NCBI GenBank assembly: GCA_902803155.1
Contig: CADCOU010000248.1
Span: 1 to 30,749 of the forward strand
Source of the DNA: an uncultured Lachnospiraceae bacterium
GTDB taxonomy: Bacteria; Bacillota; Clostridia; Lachnospirales; Lachnospiraceae
Reading direction: 5' to 3'
Length of the DNA stretch: 30,749 nucleotides
Part shown: positions 23,118-30,749 of the stretch, piece after piece
Layout: each line of letters opens with the position of its first letter
Position numbering within the stretch: position 1 is the stretch's first letter
Made by a program: the position numbers and the translations under genes
Notes under the pieces: generated by a model
Told to the model about the DNA's origin: nothing
Seen by the model: only the letters and a program-made list of their open reading frames with translations
The model's database searches: none

Positions 23118-24625
23118 CACTGTACCTCCATGTTCTGTGTTCCTGTTGCGTACCGCATGATGAGCTCCTGGGTGAACTCTTCCGGATCTTCAAGGCACCC
23201 TGTGATTCTTCCCTTGTTCATTACATAGATCCGATCGCACATGCCGATCAGTTCCGGAAGTTCGGAAGAGACCATGACGATGGTCTTGCCTTCCTCCACA
23301 AGTTCCGTCATGAGCTTGTAGATCTCAAATTTCGCGCCGACGTCGATACCTCTGGTCGGCTCATCCAGGATCAGGATCTCCGGTTCGCGGAGCATCCACT
23401 TTGCAAGGAGCACCTTCTGCTGGTTGCCGCCGCTGAGCGCCTGGATCAGGGTTTCAAGGCTTGGCGTCTTAACATTCATCCGCCCGAAATACTTCTGGAC
23501 GGTCTCCCTCTCAAGCTGCCTGTGTGCATGTCCTCCGTAGAAGAACTTATCGAGGCTGGAGATACTTGCATTTTCCATCACGGACCGGATCGGGATGATG
23601 CCGTACCTGCGGCGGTCCTCCGAGAGCATGACCAGGCTGTTCGCGATCGCGTCGCTTGGCTGTTTGATCTTCGTATCCTTTCCGTGGATCAGGATCGAAC
23701 CTTCATCATACGGATCCAGACCGAAGATCGCACGCATGGTCTCTGTCCTGCCGGCGCCCATCAGACCTGCAAATCCGACGATCTCGCCGCGGCGCACATG
23801 GAAGTTGATATCCTTGAATACCCCTTTGCATCCAAGGCCCTTCACCTCGAAGATCGTCTCCCCGATCGGCACATGCTCCTTGGGGTAAGCGTTCGTCATC
23901 TCGCGGCCGACCATCATCGCGATAACCTTGTCCAGAGTCAGCTCGCTCGCGGGTTTCGTACCCACAACGGTTCCGTCACGGAGTACCGTGATATCATCTG
24001 CGATCCGGAACACCTCCTCCATCTTGTGGGAGATGTAGATGATGGAAACGCCTCTCTCCTTCAGTTCCGCGATCTTCTGGAACAGGATCTCGACCTCGCG
24101 GTTCGTGATAGCGGAGGTGGGCTCATCCATGATAACGATCTGTGCGTTGTAGGAGATCGCCTTGATGATCTCCAGCATCTGTATATCGGAGACCGTCAGG
24201 GTCTTCAGTTTCTGATCCGGTTTATAGGGAAGGCTTTCCTGCTCCAGGAAGCGGAGCGTCTCCGTCCGTACTGTCTTCCAGTCCACATTCCCGTATTTCT
24301 TGACCGGGAGCCGTCCCAGGAAAACATTCTCTTCGATCGACATCTCAGGGATGTAGTTCAGCTCCTGGGCGATCATGGCTATGCCATATTCCCTGGCCTG
24401 GATCGGGTCTTTGATCTCCACGGGTTTTCCGTCGATCAGGATCTCTCCCGTATCCTGTTTATACAGGCCATTGATCACTTTCATCAATGTCGACTTTCCG
24501 GCTCCGTTCTCTCCGCAGAGGCAATGGACCGTTCCCTTGCGCACCGCGAAGTTTACGTTGTCCAGCGCTTTGACGCCGGGGAAGGATTTGCTGATCCCCT
24601 TCAGTTGAATTTTGATCTCGTCCAA
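23117..24625 (-). CDS. Sugar/polyol ABC transporter ATP-binding protein (RbsA/MglA-like, two ATPase domains)
   Basis: A 502-residue protein with two tandem ABC domains, as in the CUT2 family (ribose, galactose, xylose, polyols). Domain 1: Walker A GENGAGKST (38-46), signature region LTVSDIQM, Walker B IVIMDEPTSAI. Domain 2: GLMGAGRTE (287-295; the Arg replacing Lys is normal for this family), signature LSGGNQQK (397-404), Walker B ILILDEPTRGIDVG. The start codon is TTG (24625-24623), supported by AGGAG 7 nt upstream and the typical first residues. It follows xylB by 51 bp and overlaps the permease. Confidence 0.95.
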   Translation of the reverse strand: MDEIKIQLKGISKSFPGVKALDNVNFAVRKGTVHCLCGENGAGKSTLMKVINGLYKQDTGEILIDGKPVEIKDPIQAREYGIAMIAQELNYIPEMSIEENVFLGRLPVKKYGNVDWKTVRTETLRFLEQESLPYKPDQKLKTLTVSDIQMLEIIKAISYNAQIVIMDEPTSAITNREVEILFQKIAELKERGVSIIYISHKMEEVFRIADDITVLRDGTVVGTKPASELTLDKVIAMMVGREMTNAYPKEHVPIGETIFEVKGLGCKGVFKDINFHVRRGEIVGFAGLMGAGRTETMRAIFGLDPYDEGSILIHGKDTKIKQPSDAIANSLVMLSEDRRRYGIIPIRSVMENASISSLDKFFYGGHAHRQLERETVQKYFGRMNVKTPSLETLIQALSGGNQQKVLLAKWMLREPEILILDEPTRGIDVGAKFEIYKLMTELVEEGKTIVMVSSELPELIGMCDRIYVMNKGRITGCLEDPEEFTQELIMRYATGTQNMEVQ

Positions 24626-24676
24626 TCCTTCTCTCCTTTCTGCAGCATCCTGCCTTTACACTCCGGTTACCATTTA

Positions 24677-26203
24677 TCATTCCAGCGCTGCAAGCGCGGA
24701 AAAATCTTCTTTCAGCGAGCGGTACATCCGGTCATAAACGGCATGGTATGCGCTGTACTTCTCTGCCTCTTCCGGATCCCACTCCGTACTGTCTTTCTCC
24801 CGGATAAAACGGTCGCACGCATCATACACAGACGGCCACAGTCCAGCTCCGACACCTGCCAGGATCGCTGCTCCGTAATCTGCCCCGCCTTCCCTGCCGA
24901 GCGTATGGATGTCGCAGCGGAACAGGTCGGCAAGCATCCTGCGATAAAGCGGGCTCCTGCTTCCGCCTCCCGTCACACGCAGGGAGGTCACCTCGATCCC
25001 CTGATCTTTGAGCAGGTCGTTGCAATCCGCCAGACAGAACACGACGCCTTCCATGATCGCGCGCATGACATGCGCCTGCGTGTGAACGCTGCTGAGTCCC
25101 AGTAGCGCTCCGCGGTAAAGAGGATCCATGTGCGGCGTCCGTTCTCCCATCAGGAACGGAAGATAGATCAGCCGCTCGCTTCCGATCGGGAGCTTCTCCA
25201 TCTCTTCGGTCAGTTCATCAAAGAAGGATGTCCCTTTTTCATCTGCGTCACGAACCAGATCCCCGCAGAACCCATCCTTAAACCAGTTCACTGACAGCCC
25301 GGCTGACTGCGGTCCTCCCATGGAATGCCATCTCCCCGGAACCGCACAGCAGCATACATGCAGTCCGCCTTCCGGTATCTCAACATAGTGGTCAAAGTGC
25401 GAATAGACGACAGCTGAAGTTCCAAGAGAAACCAGTGCCTGTCCCTCACGCACGATCCCGCTCCCGACGCCGGCACAGGCATTGTCGCTTCCTCCGGCTA
25501 CCACGACAGTCTCCGGACTCAGTCCACACTGCGCAGCAATCTCCGGCAGCAGGGTACCTGTCACTTCCTGGCTTTCATAAAGTGTTCCCAGAATGGAAGG
25601 ATCGATATCCAGCGCTTCCAGAACCTCTTCCGACCAGCAGCGGTTCCTGACATCCAGCATCTGCATGCCAGTCGCATCCGAGACATCCGTTGCATACACG
25701 CCCGTCAGCACATAACGTATATAGTCCTTGGGAAGGAGCAGGTGCCGCATACGCGCATATTTATCCGGCTCATTTTCCCGGATCCAGAGCAGTTTCGCCG
25801 CTGTCCACGCCGCCAGCGGAGGATTCGCCGTAACAGACAGCCAGCGGTCCATGGGAAGGAGTGTAAGCATCTTCTCCGCCTGCGCGCTGCTTCTCTGGTC
25901 GCACCAGAGAATAGTTCGTCCCAGCGGCTCCCCCGCCTCATCCAGAAGCACGGAGCCATGCATCTGTCCCGACAGGCCGATCCCTCTGATCTGCCCTGCA
26001 TCGGCGCCGCTCTCATCCACGACCTGACGGATCGTGGTCAGTACGGCCTTTTTCCAGTCAGCCGGATCCTGCTCGGCCCAGCCGTTTTTCGGTTCATGCA
26101 TGGGATATGCATATACTGCTGAAGCGCGGACACTCCCCTCTTCGTCCACAAGAATTGTCTTTGTTGCACTGGTTCCCAGGTCGACTCCGATCACATACTG
26201 CAT
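24677..26203 (-). CDS. xylB: Xylulokinase (FGGY family)
   Basis: Phosphorylates D-xylulose to D-xylulose 5-phosphate. 508 residues. N-terminal ATP-site strand YVIGVDLGTSATKTILVDEE, substrate-side GLSGQMHG (77-83), LPKDYIRYVLTG with TDVSDATGMQMLD, catalytic base Asp240 in VVAGGSDNACAG, and C-terminal GGGSRSPLYRRMLADL with GAAILAGVG. The SGQMHG and KDYIRYVLTG features separate xylulokinases from glycerol or ribulose kinases in the family. It is the first gene of the pentitol operon, so the operon's end product is xylulose 5-phosphate. GGAG lies 10 nt before the ATG. Confidence 0.95.
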   Translation of the reverse strand: MQYVIGVDLGTSATKTILVDEEGSVRASAVYAYPMHEPKNGWAEQDPADWKKAVLTTIRQVVDESGADAGQIRGIGLSGQMHGSVLLDEAGEPLGRTILWCDQRSSAQAEKMLTLLPMDRWLSVTANPPLAAWTAAKLLWIRENEPDKYARMRHLLLPKDYIRYVLTGVYATDVSDATGMQMLDVRNRCWSEEVLEALDIDPSILGTLYESQEVTGTLLPEIAAQCGLSPETVVVAGGSDNACAGVGSGIVREGQALVSLGTSAVVYSHFDHYVEIPEGGLHVCCCAVPGRWHSMGGPQSAGLSVNWFKDGFCGDLVRDADEKGTSFFDELTEEMEKLPIGSERLIYLPFLMGERTPHMDPLYRGALLGLSSVHTQAHVMRAIMEGVVFCLADCNDLLKDQGIEVTSLRVTGGGSRSPLYRRMLADLFRCDIHTLGREGGADYGAAILAGVGAGLWPSVYDACDRFIREKDSTEWDPEEAEKYSAYHAVYDRMYRSLKEDFSALAALE

Positions 26204-26279
26204 GTTGTCCGTACTCCAGGCTCTGGTCTATGGGGTAGTAAATGAAAAAGGGGAACTCGTACAAATATGTCCCTTGTTT

Positions 26280-26308
26280 ATTATAGCCACTGCAGGTTGT
26301 TTATTCAA
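26280..26308 (-). promoter_or_regulatory. Promoter of the pentitol operon (TTGAAT-17-TATAAT)
   Basis: On the minus strand TTGAAT (26308-26303) and a perfect TATAAT (26285-26280) are 17 bp apart. Transcription should start near 26273, leaving a 70-nt leader before xylB. Confidence 0.75.
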
Positions 26309-26310
26309 CC
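26295..26310. promoter_or_regulatory. Candidate operator overlapping the -35 of the pentitol promoter
   Basis: GGTTGTTTATTCAACC has perfect 5-bp arms (GGTTG/CAACC) around a 6-bp AT core and covers the -35 hexamer. A repressor or activator could act here. No regulator gene for this operon lies next to it in the window. Confidence 0.4.
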
Positions 26311-26332
26311 GTTTGCCCGGAGAAAAAAGCAT

Positions 26333-26376
26333 AAAAAATGGCGAAATCCTTTTCGCAGGAAAAGGATTCCGCCATT
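26333..26376 (-). terminator. Strong rho-independent terminator after trpS
   Basis: A stem of 17 pairs with one A/C mismatch (AATGGCG...TTTTC with GAAAA...CGCCATT) and a 4-nt loop is followed on the minus strand by TTTT and, a few bases on, a further TTTTTT. It lies 20 bp past the trpS stop and just before the pentitol promoter. Confidence 0.95.
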
Positions 26377-26396
26377 CATTGCTTATCAGTTTTCTG

Positions 26397-27398
26397 TTAT
26401 CTGATCTCGGTCAATCCGACCTTCTTTTTCACCTTGCGGAGCGTCTTATTTGCGCAGTAATACGCCCGCTCTGCATTTGTCTTAATGACATTGTCGATGT
26501 AGGACTTATCCTTCTGCAGTTCCTTCACACGGTCCTGCAGAGGTTTCAGGACGGACACGACTGCCTCTCCGACCGCTTCCTTGACCTGTCCGTAGCCGCA
26601 TCCGGCAAACTCTGCCACCGCTTCGTCCGGTGTTTTGGACACACAAGCGCAGTAGATATCAAACAGGTTCTTCAGTCCCGGCTGCTCATCGCGGTACGCG
26701 ATCGTCGCCTCGGAATCCGTGATGGCCCTCTTGCACTTCCTCCGGATCGTATCCGGATCATCCATGAGGAAAATGGATGCATTCGGGTTCTCATCCGACT
26801 TTGACATTTTCTTCGCCGGATCCTGCAGAGACATGATCTTGGCGCCAACCTTCCCGATGTACGGTTCCGGGATCGTGAATACATCCCCGTAGATGCTGTT
26901 GAACCGCTGTGCGATATCGCGGGTGATCTCCAGATGCTGCAGCTGATCGACTCCGACCGGGACCACATCTGTCTGGTACAACAGGATATCGGCGGCCATG
27001 AGGACCGGATAAGTGAACAGGCCGGCATTGATATTATCCGAATGCCTTGCAGACTTGTCCTTGAACTGAGTCATGCGCTGCAGCTCACCCATGTATGTGA
27101 AGCAGTCCAGGATCCATGCGAGCTCCGCATGAGCCGGAACGCTGCTCTGCAGGTACAGGCAGTTCTTTTCCGGATCAATACCGGCTGCGATATAGAGCAT
27201 CATCAGTTCACGCGCATGAGCGCGGAACTCTGCCGGATTCTGGCGTACCGTCAGGGAATGCAGATCCATGACCCCATAGAAGCACTCGTACTCACTGGCT
27301 AGGTTCACCCAGTTCTTGAGCGCTCCGAGATAATTTCCGAGCGTCAGATTGCCGGTCGCCTGCATGCCGCTGTATAAAACTTTCTGATCTTTGTTCAT
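26397..27398 (-). CDS. trpS: Tryptophanyl-tRNA synthetase
   Basis: Class I aminoacyl-tRNA synthetase that charges tRNA-Trp. 333 residues from the chosen start, normal for bacterial TrpS. Seen: KVLYSGMQATGNLTLGNYLG (the TLGN is the HIGH-equivalent) and KKMSKSDEN (KMSKS loop). The frame stays open upstream to 27437, but the ATG at 27398 gives the standard N-terminus and has GGGAGG about 11 nt before it. It begins 1 bp after the DUF5662 stop, with its ribosome site inside that gene, so the two are translationally linked. No T-box leader is present because the gene is internal to an operon. Ends at a strong terminator. Confidence 0.97.
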   Translation of the reverse strand: MNKDQKVLYSGMQATGNLTLGNYLGALKNWVNLASEYECFYGVMDLHSLTVRQNPAEFRAHARELMMLYIAAGIDPEKNCLYLQSSVPAHAELAWILDCFTYMGELQRMTQFKDKSARHSDNINAGLFTYPVLMAADILLYQTDVVPVGVDQLQHLEITRDIAQRFNSIYGDVFTIPEPYIGKVGAKIMSLQDPAKKMSKSDENPNASIFLMDDPDTIRRKCKRAITDSEATIAYRDEQPGLKNLFDIYCACVSKTPDEAVAEFAGCGYGQVKEAVGEAVVSVLKPLQDRVKELQKDKSYIDNVIKTNAERAYYCANKTLRKVKKKVGLTEIR

Positions 27399-27399
27399 T

Positions 27400-28020
27400 T
27401 CAGATTTTTCCTCCCTTAAGATAATAGTCCCGCACAAAGCGAAAACACTCCTTCTCTCCCTTCCTGGCGAGGATCTTCAGCATCCGCTCCAGTTCCCGGG
27501 CCGTCTGCGGATGCATCAGTCTCCCGGCTTTTCCTCTCTCATAATACCGGAGAGGTTCGATATCGGTATAAGCGTCCTTCATATAGGTCTTGGACGCCGC
27601 GATGCGGTCCATCAGCATCTCCGCCACGCATTTCCTCGGCATCTGCACCGGACGGACCGGGTATTTCCCGGCTTTTGCCGCTTCTATATTATAATCGGTC
27701 CAGTATTCATAGTGGTGCCGGTTTCTTCCCTTGTGGTGAATCCAGGCCTCTGAGTACCCCTTCACAGTCCTCTCCCCGTTGTTCGGGCTCTGCTTCCCTC
27801 CCTGGAAATAGCGGAAACCGTTCAGAAACTCCGTCGGTTCGAACTTGGACAGATCATGCAGGATCCCCTGCGCGTACAGTCCCACTGCAAAGCAGCCTTC
27901 CGCCACCAGCTTTTTATGATAAATCACCGTTTTCAGATGACCGGCAGCCTTCTTCAGGGTGATCTTCCCGTCTGAAGGCGCTCCCTCATATCTGCCCGGT
28001 GCCTCCTGTCTGTATTCCAT
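27400..28020 (-). CDS. DUF5662 family protein, function unknown
   Basis: A 206-residue, mostly helical, charged protein without signal peptide or membrane segment. It is rich in spaced histidines: HLKTVIYHKK (28-37), GILHDLSKFEPTEF (HD at 55-56), AWIHHKGRNRHHYEYW (95-107). This HDLSK plus HHK-N-HHYEYW pattern is what I recognise as DUF5662; it resembles an HD-like metal centre, but the activity is not known. AAAGGA lies 8 nt before the ATG. It sits 21 bp after the GH13-like gene and is tightly joined to trpS. Confidence 0.82.
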   Translation of the reverse strand: MEYRQEAPGRYEGAPSDGKITLKKAAGHLKTVIYHKKLVAEGCFAVGLYAQGILHDLSKFEPTEFLNGFRYFQGGKQSPNNGERTVKGYSEAWIHHKGRNRHHYEYWTDYNIEAAKAGKYPVRPVQMPRKCVAEMLMDRIAASKTYMKDAYTDIEPLRYYERGKAGRLMHPQTARELERMLKILARKGEKECFRFVRDYYLKGGKI

Positions 28021-28041
28021 AAATGCAGTCCTTTAGCCTTT

Positions 28042-30039
28042 TCAGCCTGTCAGCACACGGATCGAACGTGCCGGGACCTTCACACATTTTACTTCTTCCT
28101 CCCTGCACCCGCATCCGTTTTTCTCTCCGCTGGTGCTGAAGCGGTCAACCGACGTATCGATCATCAGATGCCATTCTCTCCCGGCCGGAAGATACGGAAG
28201 TGCCAGTTCCTTCTCCTCCCAGTGGAAATTGTAGGCGGCATACAGATACGATCCGGATACTCCTTCCTTCCCATTCTGCACATCGCTGCCGTCCGGTTCC
28301 TGTGAGCAGTACATCATGCCGACACTTCTCTCCTGCTGGTCAAACGACGCGAACCATGCATTGGACCCATGGCAGGAGAAGTCCGGGAAGAAACCGCCCA
28401 GCGACGCACCGGTCAGTTCTGCAGTCTGGTGCAGGAGCGGATGTGCAGTCCGGAACGCGATCAGCATCCTGACATAATCGGACAGCTCCTGCGCGTCCTT
28501 CGTTTCAGACCACTTCACCCAGGTCAGCTCACTGTCTATGCAGTAGGGATTGGAGTTCCCCATCTGGCTGTTCAGCATCTCATCTCCGGCAGTAAGCATG
28601 GGAGTTCCCTGTGAGAGCATCATCAGCGCCAGGGCATTTTTCATCTGCTTCATGCGCAGCCTGGTGACTTCGCGTTTTCTGGTCGGCCCCTCGACGCCGC
28701 AGTTCCATGAGAATTCGCTCGGAGCCCCGTCACGGTTGTTTTCCCCGTTCTCCTCATTATGCTTGTCATTGTAAGAAACCAGGTCTGAGAGCGTGAAGCC
28801 GTCATGGCCGGTGATCGCATTGATAACGCCTGCATCCTTCGGATTGTAGCGGCATCTGAATACATAATCCTTCAGGCTGTCCGTATCCCCTTTCAGGAAC
28901 CTCCTTGCGTCATACCGGAAGCCGGCGTTGTACTCAGCCAGGTTGCGCGACCGGTACGGACGTCCGTTCGGATACATTCTCGACGTGTCGAAATAATCCG
29001 AGATCAGCTTCACACTGCTGAGGGCAGGACTCTTCGCCACGGCGTTCACGTCATCCTGGGCAGCCATCATCATAAAACCGTCCACATGGTAGAACTCTGT
29101 CCACCAGAGGAGGCACGCGCTCATATACGCGGGATCCGTACCTTCCGGCCAGTTCATCTCCATGATGACCTCTATACCGGAGCGGTGCAGTTCACGGACC
29201 ATCGTGCGGAACTCGACCGACGGATCCTTTGACGCGGAATAAGATCGCTTCGGAGCGAAATGCCATCCCGGACCGAATCCCCAGTAATTTACGCGGCTGC
29301 CTGCGGCAGGCACAGGCAGATGCGGCACATCTGCCGCGTCCGGTCCGGTACTGCGGTTATCTGACGGCCGGGCAAGGGCCGAATCCGGCAGCGGACTGCC
29401 TGTCATCAGGCGGGACGGATCCTCCGGTCTCCACCCTTCCAGGTCCCTCCGGACAACCTCGTCAAACTCATAGCAGGGCATCAGCACGACTGCGGTGATA
29501 CCAAGTTCCTTCAGATACGGGATCTTCTCGATAATCCCTTCAAACGTGCCCCTGCTCTTTACTTTCGAGGACGGGCTCTTCGTAAACCCTCTCACGTGCA
29601 GTTCATAAAAAACTGATTCGCTGTAGGGGATCCGTGGATGCTTTTCCTGCTCCCCCCAGTCGAACGAAGGGTCCGCGAATCCGCCTCTCACCTGATGCTC
29701 CCTGCGCGGCGCGGTGTCGGCAAACTGTTCCGTTCCGGCGATCACCTGTGCGGAAGGATCTGTCATGATCCTGCCGCCGATCCGGTAATTATACTCCAGA
29801 TCCTGTGCAGGTATGCCGGAAACCTTCAGGGCAAAGATCCGCCCGATCACCGGTTCATCCGGAAACGGTACTTCCATCCTGACTTCTTTACTTCCCTTTT
29901 CGTAGAGAAGCAGAGCTGCCCTCTCTCCTTCAGGCACCACAACAGAAAAGAGGATTCCGTCCTCCACAATGTCCGCATGAGGGATAACCCCTCCGATCTT
30001 AAGCTTTGTACACGATGTAATGTGCGGGTCCCACTTCAC
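28042..30039 (-). CDS. GH13 glycogen-debranching/isoamylase-like protein with degenerate active site
   Basis: A 665-residue protein. Residues about 10-115 form an N-terminal beta domain like CBM48, then a GH13 barrel resembling GlgX/TreX (SVFYELHVRGFTKS at 142-155; GHDGFTLSDLVSYND at 411-425; GTPMLTAGDE at 478-486). Catalytic positions appear lost. The VDGFRFD nucleophile region reads VDGFMMMAA, so Arg becomes Met323 and Asp becomes Met325. The acid/base Glu (IAEPWD) is Asp348 (ISDYFD), and the DVVYNH region is EMNWPEG. Only HD at 412-413 is intact. A Pro/Ser/Asp-rich insert lies at about 205-248. The start is GTG overlapping the GDPD stop (GTGA), with AAGGAG 10 nt upstream. It may bind glucan without cutting it; enzyme activity should not be assumed. 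Confidence 0.85.
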   Translation of the reverse strand: MKWDPHITSCTKLKIGGVIPHADIVEDGILFSVVVPEGERAALLLYEKGSKEVRMEVPFPDEPVIGRIFALKVSGIPAQDLEYNYRIGGRIMTDPSAQVIAGTEQFADTAPRREHQVRGGFADPSFDWGEQEKHPRIPYSESVFYELHVRGFTKSPSSKVKSRGTFEGIIEKIPYLKELGITAVVLMPCYEFDEVVRRDLEGWRPEDPSRLMTGSPLPDSALARPSDNRSTGPDAADVPHLPVPAAGSRVNYWGFGPGWHFAPKRSYSASKDPSVEFRTMVRELHRSGIEVIMEMNWPEGTDPAYMSACLLWWTEFYHVDGFMMMAAQDDVNAVAKSPALSSVKLISDYFDTSRMYPNGRPYRSRNLAEYNAGFRYDARRFLKGDTDSLKDYVFRCRYNPKDAGVINAITGHDGFTLSDLVSYNDKHNEENGENNRDGAPSEFSWNCGVEGPTRKREVTRLRMKQMKNALALMMLSQGTPMLTAGDEMLNSQMGNSNPYCIDSELTWVKWSETKDAQELSDYVRMLIAFRTAHPLLHQTAELTGASLGGFFPDFSCHGSNAWFASFDQQERSVGMMYCSQEPDGSDVQNGKEGVSGSYLYAAYNFHWEEKELALPYLPAGREWHLMIDTSVDRFSTSGEKNGCGCREEEVKCVKVPARSIRVLTG

Positions 30040-30749
30040 TGGTCGGATACTCCTTTCTCAAATAGCCGGGCTGCTTTGTCCGGCACGTTCGTGATCACGG
30101 CGTACACACCGCATTTTTCACAGATCTTAAGCTGCGCCGAATCGTCCACGGTCCATACGTTCACTTCCAGTCCGTTCTCACGGCATTCGTCCAGAAGTCC
30201 GGGGTGCAGCAGGCTGTGAAACGGAACGTTTATTGCATTGGCCTTCAGCTTGTCGGCGAGCAGTGCTCTGAGATTCGTTCCGTTCATATACAGGAAGCCG
30301 AGCTTAGCGTTCCTGTCCAGAAGCCTGATCTTTTCCAGGGACAGGTGGTTGAAAGAAGTGTAGATCACCTTTCCCTCAAATCCTTTCTCCCTTACCATCT
30401 CCACAATCTTCCGCTCGATGCCGGGATAGGCGAACAGACCTGTCTTCAGCTCGATATTGACCGTCATCCCCGTATCTTTCAGGAGATCAAAGACCTCCTC
30501 CATAGTAGGAATGGTCACCCCTTTATACTCTTCCATCCCGTTTGAAAAATCCATCGATTTCAGTTCCGAAAGCGCATAATCCTTCAGCCATCCGCTGCCA
30601 CTGCTGGTACGGTCGAGTTTCTCATCATGGCAGACCATGATCTCCCCGTCCTTTGAAAGCTGGATGTCCAGTTCCACACCGTCCGCATGCATGCTGCGCG
30701 CAAGATCGAACGCAGGCATCGTGTTCTCCGGCGCATACTTGCTTGCTCC
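30036..30749 (-). CDS. Glycerophosphodiester phosphodiesterase family protein (partial, N-terminus outside window)
   Basis: Hydrolyses glycerophosphodiesters from phospholipid turnover to glycerol 3-phosphate and an alcohol. The frame is open to the window edge; the first visible residues, GASKYAPENTMPAFDLARSM, follow the HRG motif that would lie just outside. Metal and catalytic features: PENT (Glu), ADGVELDIQLSKDGE and VCHDEKLDRTSSG. Later NIELKTG and the C-terminal VNVWTVDD with ICEKCGVYAVITNVPD complete a GDPD barrel. The ATG at 30719 is internal and not the start. Its stop overlaps the GTG of the GH13-like gene. Confidence 0.95.
   Translation of the reverse strand, partial: GASKYAPENTMPAFDLARSMHADGVELDIQLSKDGEIMVCHDEKLDRTSSGSGWLKDYALSELKSMDFSNGMEEYKGVTIPTMEEVFDLLKDTGMTVNIELKTGLFAYPGIERKIVEMVREKGFEGKVIYTSFNHLSLEKIRLLDRNAKLGFLYMNGTNLRALLADKLKANAINVPFHSLLHPGLLDECRENGLEVNVWTVDDSAQLKICEKCGVYAVITNVPDKAARLFEKGVSDQ

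Noticed and set aside
23522..25105. Open frame of 527 codons on the plus strand
   Set aside because: It runs antisense across the ABC ATPase and xylB, both with full motif sets; the translation resembles no family.
27399..27437. Longer trpS beginning at 27437
   Set aside because: It would overlap DUF5662 by 13 codons and has a non-family N-terminus; the ATG at 27398 has a ribosome site and the standard sequence.
1..30749. CRISPR arrays, tRNA or rRNA genes, insertion sequences, prophage genes
   Set aside because: No regularly spaced repeats, cloverleaf-like segments, transposase motifs or phage genes were found on reading either strand; this is by eye, not by a dedicated tool.

Overview
The window looks like a chromosomal segment from a Gram-positive anaerobe of the class Clostridia, probably Lachnospiraceae. 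This is inference from AGGAGG-type ribosome binding sites on nearly every gene, consensus TTGACA/TATAAT promoters, the gene families present and a fairly high GC content judged by eye. No rRNA, tRNA, insertion sequence, phage gene or CRISPR array was seen. Coding density is high, almost everything is on the minus strand, and no gap between genes exceeds about 240 bp.

From low to high coordinates: (1) 1-3913, a polyamine uptake operon read leftwards: XRE-cupin regulator, potA, potB, potC, potD (potD runs off the window). (2) 3962-12664, an unusual six-gene leftward unit: a carboxylesterase with a membrane segment at each end, a multi-pass acyltransferase-like protein, an AMP-forming acyl ligase fused to a C-terminal RsbW-like ATPase domain, a STAS anti-sigma antagonist (RsbV-like), a membrane HAMP-SpoIIE phosphatase (RsbU-like) and a beta-propeller lactonase, closed by a strong terminator. 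(3) 12791-14884, a rightward RluA-type pseudouridine synthase, apparently leaderless, converging on aroC. (4) 14933-18872, the metNIQ methionine ABC importer with a divergent LysR regulator. (5) 18902-26308, a pentitol operon: xylulokinase, CUT2-type ABC ATPase, permease and binding protein, an SDR dehydrogenase and a zinc polyol dehydrogenase. (6) 26333-30749, an operon of a glycerophosphodiester phosphodiesterase (cut by the window end), a GH13 debranching-enzyme-like protein with a ruined active site, a DUF5662 protein and trpS, ending in a very strong terminator.

The best candidate for an undescribed system is block 2. It carries the three parts of an Rsb partner switch (phosphatase, STAS antagonist, RsbW-type ATPase), but the ATPase domain is fused to an adenylate-forming enzyme and no sigma factor is present. 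The simplest reading is that partner switching controls the ligase itself, or an acyl-transfer process at the membrane carried out with the acyltransferase and esterase. A second oddity is the GH13 protein, which has lost its nucleophile and acid/base residues.

Block 5 reads as a complete route: the ABC importer brings in a pentitol (xylitol or D-arabitol are the best guesses), the dehydrogenases make D-xylulose, and XylB makes xylulose 5-phosphate for the pentose phosphate pathway.
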